This document shows positions 15,984 through 25,975 of a DNA stretch of 64,000 bases, piece by piece. Positions within the stretch are counted from its first letter, which is position 1; every line of letters begins with the position of its first letter. The notes under the pieces were generated by a model, which did no database searches, was not told the origin of the DNA, and saw only the letters and a program-made list of their open reading frames with translations. Position numbers and translations under genes: made by a program. The DNA comes from Candidatus Sumerlaeota bacterium (GTDB lineage: Bacteria; Sumerlaeota; Sumerlaeia; JAFGJS01). Location of the stretch: positions 1-64,000 of the forward strand of contig JAFGJS010000086.1 of NCBI GenBank assembly GCA_016928995.1. Direction: 5' to 3'.

Positions 15984-18758
15984 TTACTTCACCACCACCG
16001 AAACGCGTTTCGCGGTGTAATAGAAGCCGAACTCCAACTCCCTGAAAAACGCCGGGCGGAATCCGAGGTGCTTGCGGTAATGCAGGCACGGTCCCTCGAT
16101 CTGCAGCGTCAGCTGGTTGTTTTCCTTCAGGATGTTGTCCGGAACGTAGTACTCCGTCTGCGGACCGCAATCCTCATGCCGGCCGATCGCCACGCCGTTG
16201 ACGTAAATCATGCAGCGCTCTTTCAGTTTGGGGAAGCGGATGAACATCGGCGATTCCCAATCCGCTTTTTTCTGATAGGTGAATGAGCGGCGCAGCCAGG
16301 CCACGTTGCCGGTGCTTTCCTGCACGACGTACTTGTCCGCGACCGGCGCCGAAGGCCACTTGGAATCGTCGAAGTTTTCCGCCTGGTATTGATCCAGGTT
16401 GCCCTGCAGGCCGAAGCGCAGTTTCCAGGAATCGACGGTGTGGCTGAAATCCTTGCCGTCCACTTTGCCCAGGAAGGTGATCGGCTCAAAGAGGCCGCTG
16501 ACCTTTTGCACCGGGCCTTCATGCGGGTGCGCCTTGGGATGGTATTCATTCGCGTAAAGCACGGCGACGGTGTTCTTGCCTTTCTGCAGGAATTCCGTGA
16601 CGTTCTTCCGGTTGTCCTTCTCCGGCGTGCAAGCGATGGATTTCGTGTTGACGTCGACCAGACGGCCGTTGATGTAAAGCAGGTAACGGTCGATGTCGTT
16701 CATCTTCAGATCGAGTTTGATCTCGCTGAAATCGCCGTCGAGCTGGAACTGATGGCGATACCAGAAGTAGCCTTGTTCGTAACGTTCATCGCGCTCCAGC
16801 GGCTTATCGGCGGCGATCACATCCCAGGACGAATCGTCATAGTCCGGCGCGGCTTCGGCCGTATCGCCGGCGAACTTCCATTCATCCTGCATGGTCACCT
16901 TGCTGCCGGCTTTTTCCTTCAGACTCATGTCGAACGAAACCGCCTGCAAGGCGCTGTCACGCTCGATGTCCACGGCTTTGCCGTCCACCAGGACTTTCTT
17001 GATTTTATCAGCCGCCCACAGGCGGGTTTTCAGTTTCTTGCCGTTCTTGACCAGCAGCGTGACTTCCGTGCCGCCATCCAACGGCTTCGTTTCTTCCACG
17101 TGGTAGCAGTCGGTGTGGATCAACAGGTTGTCCTGCATCCAGATTTTGAAGCTCTCCTCGCGCTCGAAAATGACAAAGCAGCAGTCGTCGACTTTGAACG
17201 CATTGACATCGCCATGCGTGTAGCTCAGGCGCTGCGCGCCGCCATCCTTGCTGATCTTAATGTCGCCGCTCAGCTTCTTGATCTTCTTCGAGGTTTGAAG
17301 CAGCATCTCGCCATGCGTCACGGACTGGCCTTTGAGGAACACGTACGTCGTGTCGCCCATCTTCTTCATCAGCGCGATTTCGGAGGTGGAGTAAACGATC
17401 TTGACGTCGGAGGTGACTTTGAAATCGAGCGGCATGAACAACGCATATCGCGCGCCGACGGCCGTTTCCCGGTCGTGCGGGATCAAGACTTCCTTCTTCA
17501 ACACGTCCGATTTGTATTTCAGCTGGAACGGCCGGTCTTCAGGCTCGATGTTGCGCAGCAGCACGCCGCTGTAGTCTTTGCCCTTGCGCAGCAGGAGTTT
17601 CATCTCGGCGAATGAGTCCGTATAGGCTTTGCTGATCTGCCCTTTCGCGCCCATGCAGGAGATGTCGCCGCTGCCCGCCACGAATTGGATGTCCTTGGTG
17701 TTGCGTTTCGACTTCGTGATGATCTCCGGGCAGCATTTGACGAAATAGTTCCAGACCTTGGCGACGCTGTAGCGGCGATGCTCCTCGCCCCATTCGCGGA
17801 TGCACGCGCCAAAGTCGTAGGTCGTGGTCATGCCGATGCCGCCGAAATCGCCGCGGCTGCCCCAATACGGGAAGTTCGTGCCGCCGCAGAACATGTAGAA
17901 GTTCAGCACCGAGCCGCCGTATCCCGCCACGGTCTTGGCCACGGCCTCGAAGGCTTCCACTTCGAGATCGTAGAAGTCGTAGCCGTACTGCGAGAACCAG
18001 CCGCCCTGGGCTTCGACGACCATCAGCGGCTTGTCCGGCTGCTTGATCATGCTGGCTTCGATGAGTTGATCAAAATAATCGAACACCCACATCACGATCC
18101 ACGGAATGTTCGGATAGTATGTGTTAGCATTGATGATTTCCGTGCCCAGCACCGGCGTGCCCTCGACGGTGAACGCCGGGATGTCGATGCCGCCGTCGCG
18201 CGCGATTTGCAGCAGTTTCAGGATGTACTTCTTCGCCGTCTCCGCGTCGCCGGTGATGTCCGTGCGGTATTTCATCAGGTGGTCGTATTCGTTTTCGATC
18301 TGGATCGAAACGACGATGCCGCCGTTGGTCACGAGGTGCGGACGGATCACGTCGGCCAGATCCTTGAACCACTTGGAGGTGTAGGCCATGTACTTCGGCC
18401 GGTCGACGCGGATCTCGATGGGCTCCTTGAGGAACCAGAACGGAAAGCCGCCAAAGTTCCATTCTCCGCAGATATACGGCCCCGGCTTGACCACCACGTA
18501 CATGTTGTATTTCTTGCAGATTTCGAGAAAGCGCGACAGATCGCGGTCGCCCGACCAGTTCAGCTCGCCATGCTTCTCCTCGTGGAAGTTCCACGGGATG
18601 TACGTCGTGAGCAGATTGCAGCCAGCCTGCGCCATCATCCGCACGCGCGTCTCCCAGAGTTCGGGGGGGATGCGAAAGTAGTGCAACTCGCCGCCAGACA
18701 TCACGACATGCTTGCCGTCGATGATAAAACCGTTGGGATCATAACTGATTGTGGCCAT
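15984..18758 (-). CDS. GH35 beta-galactosidase, cytoplasmic
   Basis: 924 aa. The start (MATISYDPNG) was chosen because GGAGG lies 8 nt upstream; a longer frame to 18845 has no support. The GH35 barrel (about 10-350) shows GGELHYFRIPPELW, GPYICGEWNFGG, the acid/base Glu157 in IENEYD and the nucleophile Glu249 in MVVEAQGGWF. Beta-sandwich domains follow, with jelly-roll galactose-binding-like segments near the C-terminus (about 620-900). No signal peptide is seen. It would remove terminal beta-galactose from imported oligosaccharides. It lies 91 bp downstream of the GH112 gene. Confidence 0.92.
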   Translation of the reverse strand: MATISYDPNGFIIDGKHVVMSGGELHYFRIPPELWETRVRMMAQAGCNLLTTYIPWNFHEEKHGELNWSGDRDLSRFLEICKKYNMYVVVKPGPYICGEWNFGGFPFWFLKEPIEIRVDRPKYMAYTSKWFKDLADVIRPHLVTNGGIVVSIQIENEYDHLMKYRTDITGDAETAKKYILKLLQIARDGGIDIPAFTVEGTPVLGTEIINANTYYPNIPWIVMWVFDYFDQLIEASMIKQPDKPLMVVEAQGGWFSQYGYDFYDLEVEAFEAVAKTVAGYGGSVLNFYMFCGGTNFPYWGSRGDFGGIGMTTTYDFGACIREWGEEHRRYSVAKVWNYFVKCCPEIITKSKRNTKDIQFVAGSGDISCMGAKGQISKAYTDSFAEMKLLLRKGKDYSGVLLRNIEPEDRPFQLKYKSDVLKKEVLIPHDRETAVGARYALFMPLDFKVTSDVKIVYSTSEIALMKKMGDTTYVFLKGQSVTHGEMLLQTSKKIKKLSGDIKISKDGGAQRLSYTHGDVNAFKVDDCCFVIFEREESFKIWMQDNLLIHTDCYHVEETKPLDGGTEVTLLVKNGKKLKTRLWAADKIKKVLVDGKAVDIERDSALQAVSFDMSLKEKAGSKVTMQDEWKFAGDTAEAAPDYDDSSWDVIAADKPLERDERYEQGYFWYRHQFQLDGDFSEIKLDLKMNDIDRYLLYINGRLVDVNTKSIACTPEKDNRKNVTEFLQKGKNTVAVLYANEYHPKAHPHEGPVQKVSGLFEPITFLGKVDGKDFSHTVDSWKLRFGLQGNLDQYQAENFDDSKWPSAPVADKYVVQESTGNVAWLRRSFTYQKKADWESPMFIRFPKLKERCMIYVNGVAIGRHEDCGPQTEYYVPDNILKENNQLTLQIEGPCLHYRKHLGFRPAFFRELEFGFYYTAKRVSVVVK

Positions 18759-18848
18759 GCAAATGTCCTCCATGAGGCGTATGTTTATTTTCGTGGTTTT
18801 ATTAACATTTTTCAAAGGGTTTAGACCCTGAACCCCGAACCCCAAACC

Positions 18849-21020
18849 CTACTCAAAATCCGTCATCTCGCGCCATTGCGATGCGTATGCATCCAGCGAC
18901 ACTTCAACCGTGCCGCCCTTGTCGCTGTGTACTGTCGTGCTCTGCGGCTTGCCGGTGTTGTTGAAGATGAACACCTTTCCCGTTTCCGGATACGCGGCGC
19001 ATTCCGTCAGCGGGTTCGAGCAGAACCATTTCTTCAGTTCGCTTTCCTTGTTCGCGGTCCAGAAAATCGCGCGGTGAATCATGCGCGTGTTCGCCCAGTT
19101 GTGCTTGTAACCCGCCAGATAAACCGCGCGGCCCTTGCCGCATTCATTCGCCGCGATAATCAGGTCGCCGCCGTTCTTGACCAGCGCTTGCGTCTGAGCG
19201 GTGTAGGCGTACACCTGATCCGCGCACTTGCCCAGGTTCGGCGCGCCATCCTGGTCTTCCATGATGAAATGCGACTCCTGCGACGTGGTCTCCGGTTTGC
19301 TCTTGCCGCGGCTCAGGTTGCGTTCCTTGTCCACGCCCAGCACGTCGGCCAGCTGAAAGAAGCGTCCCTGATTCTGGATCGCCGTCGGTTCGCCGATGCC
19401 GATCAAGCCGCCGCCGTTATGCACGAACTCGCGCACCGCCGCAACGATCTTGGGATTCAGCCAATGCGCGCCGCCGCTCCAGGCTGTGCCTTCGTTGCCG
19501 GTATTGATCAAGACTTGCACACCTTCAGGGATGCCGTGCTTTTCGATGTCGGAGAAGTTGATGAACTGCACCTCGAGCGGCAGGCCGGTCAACGTTTCCA
19601 TCAGACCGCCGCCTTCCCATTCCTTGCAGATCCACGAGCGCAGCTTGCCCCAGCAATTAACTACGGCCACCTTGACCGTGGATTGATACGGTTTGCTCTG
19701 CTTCGTGTGCGCGTGCATCGTGCGGAACTCCTCGGATAGCTGCGCGACGTAGTCGATGAAATCGGGATACTTGATCGCGAGGCTCGGATAGCCGCCGAAG
19801 CCGATGCGATCGACCAGGTTCCGCGCCAGCGCGCGCCGCACGTCCACCCAGAAATCCACGCACTCCTGTTTCGGATTGCCGCCGGGCGCGAAGCTCGGCT
19901 CGTTTTTCAGGTTGACCGGGAAGAAGTACGGATAGAGCCGCACTTCCTTCACGATGTCCACCGGCACATCGGCGATACGGCGCGCCTCCAGGCCGTTCTT
20001 GCAGGCGTTGACGATGCCGTCGAAGCCGGCCTTGGCATAGCGCTCGCCGTACGGCTCGGTGCCGATCCAGTGGTCGCAGAAAAACATCATCGACTTGCGG
20101 CCGGCCTTGTGCACGCGATCATTCCACGCCCGGCACAACTTGACCACGAAGGCGTTGATGAAATCGATCCAATCCAGATACTGCGGCGCCGGCACGGCGT
20201 TCACGTCGTTGAATAGTCCGCCCTGAATGAAATCTTCCGGGCGCAGCGCGTAGCCTTTGGCCTTTTTGAAATCCTCGATCGCCAACGGGCTGATGCAATC
20301 GGTGTAGCCGCTCCAGTCGCGGTATTTCGGGTTTGCGTCATGGCCGTAGATGTTCGTGAAATGATACGCCACCGAGGTGAAGCGCACCATGTCGGTCTTC
20401 GGATTCCGCTCCAGCCACTCGTCGAGGAACTTCAGCAGGTGCTCGAACACCTCCGGCTGATACGGATCGACGCTGGTGGGGTGCTCGCCCGCCCAATCGT
20501 TCGTCAGGGCGTTGTACATCGAGGTGCTGTCCCAGATTTGATAAACAAGGAAGCTGACCGAGTATTGATGATAGGGTTTGCAGTCCTTAACGGTGACGAC
20601 GCCGGTCTTGGGATTAAAATCCCAATTCTTCGGCGCCACTTTTTTATCCGCCGTGCGATCGATCACTTCCCACCATTTTTTCGGATTATGCTTTGTGTCG
20701 ATGGCGAATTGCTCTTTGTAGTACTCCTTGAGGATGTCGATCTTCACCATTTTCGATTCGGCGGTGACGAACGCCGAGCACAGATACTTCTGTTGCGCCT
20801 TGTCCATGTTGGCCTTGGCGTACTTCTGATCCGCGCGCACCATGCACAGCGTGGAATACACCTCCAGCCCCAGATCCTTCAATTCCTCCGGCAGCTCGGT
20901 GCCGTCGCTGTTACGCACGGCGTCCGCGCCCCACTTCTGGATCATCGAGCGCAGTTCTTCCTCGATCCCCTGCTCCACCGGCAAGGTCATGCGCCCCTTG
21001 GTCTCAACCGTTTCAGACAT
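18849..21020 (-). CDS. GH112 galactoside phosphorylase
   Basis: 723 aa, the GH112 family length. These enzymes split beta-1,3-galactosyl-N-acetylhexosamines or beta-1,4-galactosyl-L-rhamnose with phosphate, giving galactose 1-phosphate without spending ATP. The signatures KGRMTLPVEQG and KWGADAVRNSDGTELP open the protein. The likely catalytic acid is Asp316 in CDHWIGTEPYG, close to Asp313 of the Bifidobacterium enzyme. A GATase-like middle domain (about 450-650) and a small C-terminal beta domain follow. The start ATG at 21020 follows GGGAG. It is cytoplasmic and first in the GH112-GH35-GH30 cluster. Substrate (LNB/GNB or Gal-Rha) cannot be fixed from sequence. Confidence 0.9.
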   Translation of the reverse strand: MSETVETKGRMTLPVEQGIEEELRSMIQKWGADAVRNSDGTELPEELKDLGLEVYSTLCMVRADQKYAKANMDKAQQKYLCSAFVTAESKMVKIDILKEYYKEQFAIDTKHNPKKWWEVIDRTADKKVAPKNWDFNPKTGVVTVKDCKPYHQYSVSFLVYQIWDSTSMYNALTNDWAGEHPTSVDPYQPEVFEHLLKFLDEWLERNPKTDMVRFTSVAYHFTNIYGHDANPKYRDWSGYTDCISPLAIEDFKKAKGYALRPEDFIQGGLFNDVNAVPAPQYLDWIDFINAFVVKLCRAWNDRVHKAGRKSMMFFCDHWIGTEPYGERYAKAGFDGIVNACKNGLEARRIADVPVDIVKEVRLYPYFFPVNLKNEPSFAPGGNPKQECVDFWVDVRRALARNLVDRIGFGGYPSLAIKYPDFIDYVAQLSEEFRTMHAHTKQSKPYQSTVKVAVVNCWGKLRSWICKEWEGGGLMETLTGLPLEVQFINFSDIEKHGIPEGVQVLINTGNEGTAWSGGAHWLNPKIVAAVREFVHNGGGLIGIGEPTAIQNQGRFFQLADVLGVDKERNLSRGKSKPETTSQESHFIMEDQDGAPNLGKCADQVYAYTAQTQALVKNGGDLIIAANECGKGRAVYLAGYKHNWANTRMIHRAIFWTANKESELKKWFCSNPLTECAAYPETGKVFIFNNTGKPQSTTVHSDKGGTVEVSLDAYASQWREMTDFE

Positions 21021-21074
21021 CATGAATCTCCCTATGCAAAACGTTTTCAAATTGTGTGCGGAATATTTTTGAAT

Positions 21075-21160
21075 GAATCGAAATCCCTATCGGGATCGGG
21101 ATCGCTGTCGAAATCCCCAGCGGCGTCGCCATCGATATCGGGACCGCAATCCGCTCCGGC
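21075..21160. repeat. 6-bp-periodic ATCG/ATCC array
   Basis: Hexamers ending in TCG or TCC run in phase: GAATCG AAATCC CTATCG, then GGATCG twice, CTGTCG, AAATCC and so on to CAATCC. Both ATCGGG and its complement type CCCTAT/ATCCC occur, so it can fold back on itself. It sits just upstream of the GH112 start. It resembles the paired hexamer arrays at 27126, 38837 and 41897 in layout. The rest of 21161-21545 shows no gene or site I recognise. Confidence 0.65.
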
Positions 21161-21545
21161 TGCATCACACGTTTCTGCTCGCCAAGGCGTTTGGGTTTTT
21201 CGACCGGAATTCCGGCAAGAAGTCCTCTCTTATTCAGAGCTCACGCCAAGCGCGAGGATTCGCGACGAATCCGGACTTCAGCGTGATGAGCCGTTTTCTT
21301 TCATGCATTGCCCCCTTTTTCAAGGGGAGAATTCACGAATTTGCATAATCCCTTACGGTCGATGTCGAAAAAAGATATCACGTTATCGCAGCGCTGTAAG
21401 GAATATCCTGATCGAACTACAAACGGAAATAATGCTAAGTGAGATCGTGCAAAGCGGATATCTCTTCCAGTCGTATGGATGAATTGCAATGCAAATGAAA
21501 TCAGTATTCTAATGAATGATATAACTCAGCAAAGGAGACGCAAAC

Positions 21546-22220
21546 ATGTGCGAGGAACAAGTCAGGTTGCCGTTGATCGGCGAGAAAGCTCCGTCTTTTA
21601 AGGCGGAAACAACGCAAGGGCCGCTGAATTTTCCCGATGATTTCAAGGGGAAATGGATCATCTTTTTTTCCCATCCGGCCGATTTCACACCAGTCTGCAC
21701 GAGCGAATTCATGACTTTCGCCACGATGCAGCCGGAGTTCGAAGCGTTGAACTGCCAGCTGCTCGGTCTGTCCATCGACAGCACCTACAGCCACATCGCA
21801 TGGCTGCGCACCATCAAGGAAAAGATCGAATACAAGGGCATGAAGGACGTCGAAGTCACGTTTCCCGTGATCAGCGACCTGACGATGGAAGTCTCCCGGA
21901 AATTCGGCATGTTGCAACCGGGCGAGAGCAACACGCAGGCCGTCCGGGCCGTGTTCGTCATCGACCCGGAAAGCAAAGTGCGGGCGATCCTGTACTACCC
22001 GCTGAGCACCGGCCGCAACATGCAGGAGATCAAGCGGATGCTCATCGCGCTGCAGCACGCCGACAAGCACAGCATCGCCACGCCGGCCAATTGGCAGCTG
22101 GGCGACGACGTGATCGTGCCGCCGCCAGGCTCCTGCGGAGTAGCGAAGGACCGCATGGAAAAACCGGGCGACGACGTCAAATGCCTCGATTGGTTCATGT
22201 GTCTGAAAAAATGCCCGTAA
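21546..22220 (+). CDS. Peroxiredoxin (Prx6/archaeal-type)
   Basis: 224 aa thiol peroxidase that reduces hydrogen peroxide and organic peroxides in the cytoplasm. The peroxidatic Cys51 lies in FTPVCTSEF (PxxxTxxC neighbourhood HPADFTPVC). The long C-terminal domain is of the Prx6 subfamily (about 165-224). It ends with Cys213, Cys219 and Cys223, comparable to the extra Cys of archaeal Prx6-type enzymes, so a 2-Cys mechanism is likely. An AAAGGAGA ribosome-binding site precedes the ATG. Confidence 0.92.
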   Translation: MCEEQVRLPLIGEKAPSFKAETTQGPLNFPDDFKGKWIIFFSHPADFTPVCTSEFMTFATMQPEFEALNCQLLGLSIDSTYSHIAWLRTIKEKIEYKGMKDVEVTFPVISDLTMEVSRKFGMLQPGESNTQAVRAVFVIDPESKVRAILYYPLSTGRNMQEIKRMLIALQHADKHSIATPANWQLGDDVIVPPPGSCGVAKDRMEKPGDDVKCLDWFMCLKKCP

Positions 22221-22243
22221 GGCAAATAAGCGCGGATTAATGG

Positions 22244-22281
22244 GCGCGGGGCATGGCGCATCGACGCGTCATGCCCTGCGC
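22244..22281 (+). terminator. Possible terminator hairpin after peroxiredoxin
   Basis: GCGCGGGGCATG (22244-22255) pairs with CATGCCCTGCGC (22270-22281) with one G-U, 12 bp. No U-run follows, so termination would need Rho or be weak. It may instead lie in the leader of the lipocalin gene. Confidence 0.35.
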
Positions 22282-22313
22282 TTAAAATGTCATCCTTCCG
22301 AAACAAACCGACC

Positions 22314-22829
22314 ATGAAAAAAATACTGCTCGCCGTCGCATCGCTATGCTTTACGGGTTGCCTGGGAACGCCTCGATCCGTCAAACCTGTCAATGGATTT
22401 GAACTGAATCGCTACTTGGGCCGATGGTATGAAATCGCCCGGCTGGATCACTCCTTCGAACGAGGATTGGATCATGTCACCGCCGACTATGCTCTGCTGG
22501 AGGACGGCGCCATCTCAGTGGCCAATCGCGGCTATTCCGCGGAACAGGATCAATGGCGGGAAGCCGCGGGCAAGGCGAAATTTGTGGGAGAATCCAGCGT
22601 CGGTCACTTGAAGGTTTCCTTTTTCGGCCCCTTTTACAGTTCCTATGTCATTTTCGGTCTGGATCATGATGATTATCAATATGCCTATGTCTGCGGATAC
22701 AAAACATCCTACCTTTGGCTGCTTTCCCGAACGCCTGCCGTAGACGAAAGCATATTGGCCCAGTTTCGTGAAGAAGCCGCGGAACTGGGCTTCGACACCG
22801 AGCAACTCATCTATGTCAACCAACAATGA
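22314..22829 (+). CDS. blc: Outer-membrane lipoprotein, Blc-like lipocalin
   Basis: 171 aa. The N-terminus MKKILLAVASLCFTGC is a lipoprotein signal with Cys16 as the lipidated residue, so it is probably anchored in the outer membrane. The lipocalin signature GRWYEIARLDHSFERG follows, then GYKTSYLWLLSR and a C-terminal helix (DESILAQFREEAAELGF), as in E. coli Blc, which binds lysophospholipids. The ATG at 22314 was chosen over 22287 because it begins the signal peptide. Confidence 0.9.
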   Translation: MKKILLAVASLCFTGCLGTPRSVKPVNGFELNRYLGRWYEIARLDHSFERGLDHVTADYALLEDGAISVANRGYSAEQDQWREAAGKAKFVGESSVGHLKVSFFGPFYSSYVIFGLDHDDYQYAYVCGYKTSYLWLLSRTPAVDESILAQFREEAAELGFDTEQLIYVNQQ

Positions 22830-22855
22830 AAACCTGAATCACATGATTAGTGTCT

Positions 22856-25800
22856 TCATTTTCTATGTGATTCGCGCATCAGATGCTTGTGTATCACGGA
22901 TGCCTCGCTGTATGGGATGTATTCGATTTGGCCGGGGATATGCCGCATCGTGCTGCAATATCCCATCGCCATCCATAACTGTGTGCAAAGAATGCGGCGC
23001 TCCTTCGCACCGTCAGCGTTCGATGGCGGCTCGGGCAGCAATTGCAGTTTCTCGCCCCATTCGGTGACCAATCCCTTTTGGATCTTGTAGACCAGCGTGG
23101 TGAATTGATCCTCGGGCAGCGTCATGGCCAGCATATAAGCCGTGGAATCGCCTGTGGTTAGATCCGCATAGCGCGTCTCGCCAGGGGCAAAGAACGGCGC
23201 CTTGGCCGGCTCATCCATGCCGGAGACGAGCAAGTAATCGCAATCCGTCGCCCGGCAAAGGATCTCGCAAGAGTATTCCATCCAGCTGTCCCGTTCACAG
23301 AGTTCAGCGGGCAGCAGCGGCGAATCCAGGTATCCATCCTCCCACTGCCAATCGGATTGAAAACTGCGCTGTATCACCAGGGTTTGGCTGGTGGCGGACA
23401 TGACCTTCAGGTCCGGATTGACATCATCCCAAGTCTGATGGTCCATCAACGGCGTTTCAGCCTGGTAAAAATCCAGAGCGTCAGACGCCGCCCAGTAAAT
23501 CAGCCGGTCCGGATTCAGCGGATTATAATAGCACAGCCCCAGGGCGCGGTCCTGGAATCCGCAGGATGCGCCGTCGTCAGTGACGACCTTGCCCTCCTGA
23601 ATGCGCGCCGGTAATTTATCGGCGATGCGCGCCACGACGGAGTTGGATTGCGCCGTGCCCAGCAGCAGCAGGTTGCGTGTTTGGATGTCCTCATCGGTGA
23701 CCTCTGTGTCCGGCTTGGCCGGCGTAGAGCCGTAAAGCATGGTCGCTCTTGGACTGTCCTCCTCGTACCAGCCGCCGTTGACGGATTGCGCCGCAAGCAG
23801 CGCCGCGCGATGCAGCGCCGTCGTCATTGCATCGTCGCCGGTCGTGCCCCAGACGATCAGCAGCGGTTCGCCATGATACAAGGATGACAGACCGCCGGGG
23901 AAGTGGCGGCGGATTTCCGGTTCGACTGGCGCCGCTTCCGATACGTTCCACCTGTCGCCCTCGCGGGTGAAATACAATTGATCCGGCAGTTTCGGCTCCA
24001 GTTGAATCGTCGGCGACGACTCGATGGAAATCGCCAGCGTCTTCTTGCGATCAACCGGCGCCTGCTTCAGATCGATGGCAAGCGCGTTGATGTTTTCCAG
24101 ATCGACATATAGCGTATTGTCGCTGCCCGTGCGCAGGTTGATCGTCGCTGGAGCGCTGAGCGGCCCCCATTCGATGATCTCCGCCCAATAAACCGACCGC
24201 GTCAGCCAATCGACCGCCGTGTATTGAATTGAATCGACGGCTTGAGGGCGAACCTGGCGCTGTTCCCATTCCCAGAGTTTTTCCAACCCTCCAGGCGTCC
24301 GGTTCGCATCGTGGCCGTATCCCGTGCTTTCGATGCGAATCGCCTTGCCGCCGGCCGCTGCGAAATCCTTCAACGGAACACGGGAAGCGATGATCGGCAC
24401 CGTCCAGTCGTCGTCGCTGTGCAGCGAATAGAACGGCACATGCAGCGCGTTTCGCAGCAACAGGGATTCGCAAAATCCGCATCGCGGCATCGCAGCGCAA
24501 AACAGATCCGGATGACGCAGCGGGAAACGGAACGAGCCGCCGCCGCCCATGCTGGTGCCGGTGATGGAAATGCGATTTTCGTCGATGTTCCAGTGGCGGC
24601 GCACGTAGGCGATCGCGTCCAGCACGTCCGCCTCGCAAAGTTTGCCGTATCCGGCCGCCTTTGCGCGCCCCATCGGACGCAGCTGAAAGTAATTTGCCGG
24701 GCTTGGCGCCCCGCCGCCGACCAGATGCGTTCCGCTCATGTAATGCACATCCACGCGCAGCGGGAACGCCTTGCGCGGCGTGTATTTCTCCGGCACGATG
24801 AGCGTAAACGGCTGGCCTGTGCCGTCCACCTGCGACAGATAGGCCCACTCAAACTGGCCGCGCATGTTCTTCAGCGGATTGCGCCGGACCTTGTCCACCC
24901 ACGAGCAATATTCCGCCAACCAGGCGATATATTCCTGGCTGTCGAAGCCCTGTTTCAATCCGCTTTGTTCGGCCAGCCAATGTTTATACGTCAACCATCC
25001 CTCGTAAGGACCGCCATCGTATTGCTGCGCGCGAACCGCCGCCTGATTCAGCGTTTCCGCGCCATACGCCTTTTGATCGCGAGCGACAATGAAACTCGTC
25101 GAGCGATTGAGTTCCCGGTCGGGCGCCGTGAGCGTCGCGGTATAGATGCCGGGCTCTTGCGGCAATCGGCAGACCGCCGGATCGGCGTAGCGCGTTTCCG
25201 CTTCGAACACCGGCTTCTTGCCGTCGTATGGCTTGACTTCCCACTTAACCGGCATATCGTCCAACGCGCCGGCCGTGTCGAAGCCGATCATCGGCGACAA
25301 CGTCGCCGTTTCGTTGAATTCGCCGGATTGGATGAGTTCGATCCGGATGTATTGCTCTGGATGCTCCCTCAGATATTTTCCATGTTCGGTTGCGTCGAGA
25401 ATCTGCAGGATCAAGCCCCAGCCGCCGTTGCCCTGCTCCACCTTGACCAACAGCCGGTTGCCGCCCTGCTTCAAATCCGCCTTGAAAATATCGTCATGCT
25501 CCCTCACACCGCGGCTGATGTAATGATCATGCACGAGCTGATCGTTGATGAACACCCGCACGCCGTCATCGGAGCCTAGATGAAAGAAGGCGCTGCAATC
25601 CTCGCGGGCTTGCAGGGTTGTATAGAGATAGACGATATGATTGTCCTTGTTGAACATTTTTTTGAAGTCCAGCTTCGGCTCCGGCGATGTAAGACGTTTG
25701 AACCGGTATTCTTTCTCCTGATACGTGAATGCATCGCCGTCGTGAATGACGCAAGCCGTCTCGCCGCCGATGGGCGCCAGCGCATCGTTCTCGAAACTCG

Positions 25801-25975
25801 CCTGTTTGATCTTCGCGTAGGGAGTGTCTTCCATCTTTAGATGAGGGATCGGCTCGCTGATCAGCCAGTCCAGCACATACCCATTGGACTCCACATCATG
25901 CGCCGGTTCGTCCGCCGCATAGGAAGCAATTGAAAAAGCAAACAGCATCGCCGCGCAGATGATCATCGGTCGCAT
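22856..25975 (-). CDS. Secreted esterase/peptidase-like alpha/beta hydrolase
   Basis: 1039 aa. The start is set by GAGGAGG 7 nt before the ATG at 25975 and a signal peptide (MRPMIICAAMLFAFSIASYAA). An N-terminal jelly-roll domain (about 80-190, FFHLGSDDGVRVFINDQLVHD) resembles PA14/CBM-type modules. An alpha/beta hydrolase (about 385-590) has the nucleophile Ser in GTSMGGGG (about 475), Asp in SDDDWTVP (about 520) and His in GYGHDANR (about 555). That is like feruloyl/acetyl esterases and prolyl-oligopeptidase-type enzymes. The C-terminal ~400 residues are beta-rich and unassigned. It is probably a periplasmic or extracellular polysaccharide esterase; the substrate is unknown. Confidence 0.75.
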   Translation of the reverse strand: MRPMIICAAMLFAFSIASYAADEPAHDVESNGYVLDWLISEPIPHLKMEDTPYAKIKQASFENDALAPIGGETACVIHDGDAFTYQEKEYRFKRLTSPEPKLDFKKMFNKDNHIVYLYTTLQAREDCSAFFHLGSDDGVRVFINDQLVHDHYISRGVREHDDIFKADLKQGGNRLLVKVEQGNGGWGLILQILDATEHGKYLREHPEQYIRIELIQSGEFNETATLSPMIGFDTAGALDDMPVKWEVKPYDGKKPVFEAETRYADPAVCRLPQEPGIYTATLTAPDRELNRSTSFIVARDQKAYGAETLNQAAVRAQQYDGGPYEGWLTYKHWLAEQSGLKQGFDSQEYIAWLAEYCSWVDKVRRNPLKNMRGQFEWAYLSQVDGTGQPFTLIVPEKYTPRKAFPLRVDVHYMSGTHLVGGGAPSPANYFQLRPMGRAKAAGYGKLCEADVLDAIAYVRRHWNIDENRISITGTSMGGGGSFRFPLRHPDLFCAAMPRCGFCESLLLRNALHVPFYSLHSDDDWTVPIIASRVPLKDFAAAGGKAIRIESTGYGHDANRTPGGLEKLWEWEQRQVRPQAVDSIQYTAVDWLTRSVYWAEIIEWGPLSAPATINLRTGSDNTLYVDLENINALAIDLKQAPVDRKKTLAISIESSPTIQLEPKLPDQLYFTREGDRWNVSEAAPVEPEIRRHFPGGLSSLYHGEPLLIVWGTTGDDAMTTALHRAALLAAQSVNGGWYEEDSPRATMLYGSTPAKPDTEVTDEDIQTRNLLLLGTAQSNSVVARIADKLPARIQEGKVVTDDGASCGFQDRALGLCYYNPLNPDRLIYWAASDALDFYQAETPLMDHQTWDDVNPDLKVMSATSQTLVIQRSFQSDWQWEDGYLDSPLLPAELCERDSWMEYSCEILCRATDCDYLLVSGMDEPAKAPFFAPGETRYADLTTGDSTAYMLAMTLPEDQFTTLVYKIQKGLVTEWGEKLQLLPEPPSNADGAKERRILCTQLWMAMGYCSTMRHIPGQIEYIPYSEASVIHKHLMRESHRK

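Noticed and set aside
21073-21348. Arg-rich ORF (RDRDRCRNPQRRRHRYRDRN)
   Set aside because: It is the translation of the 6-bp-periodic repeat, not a protein.
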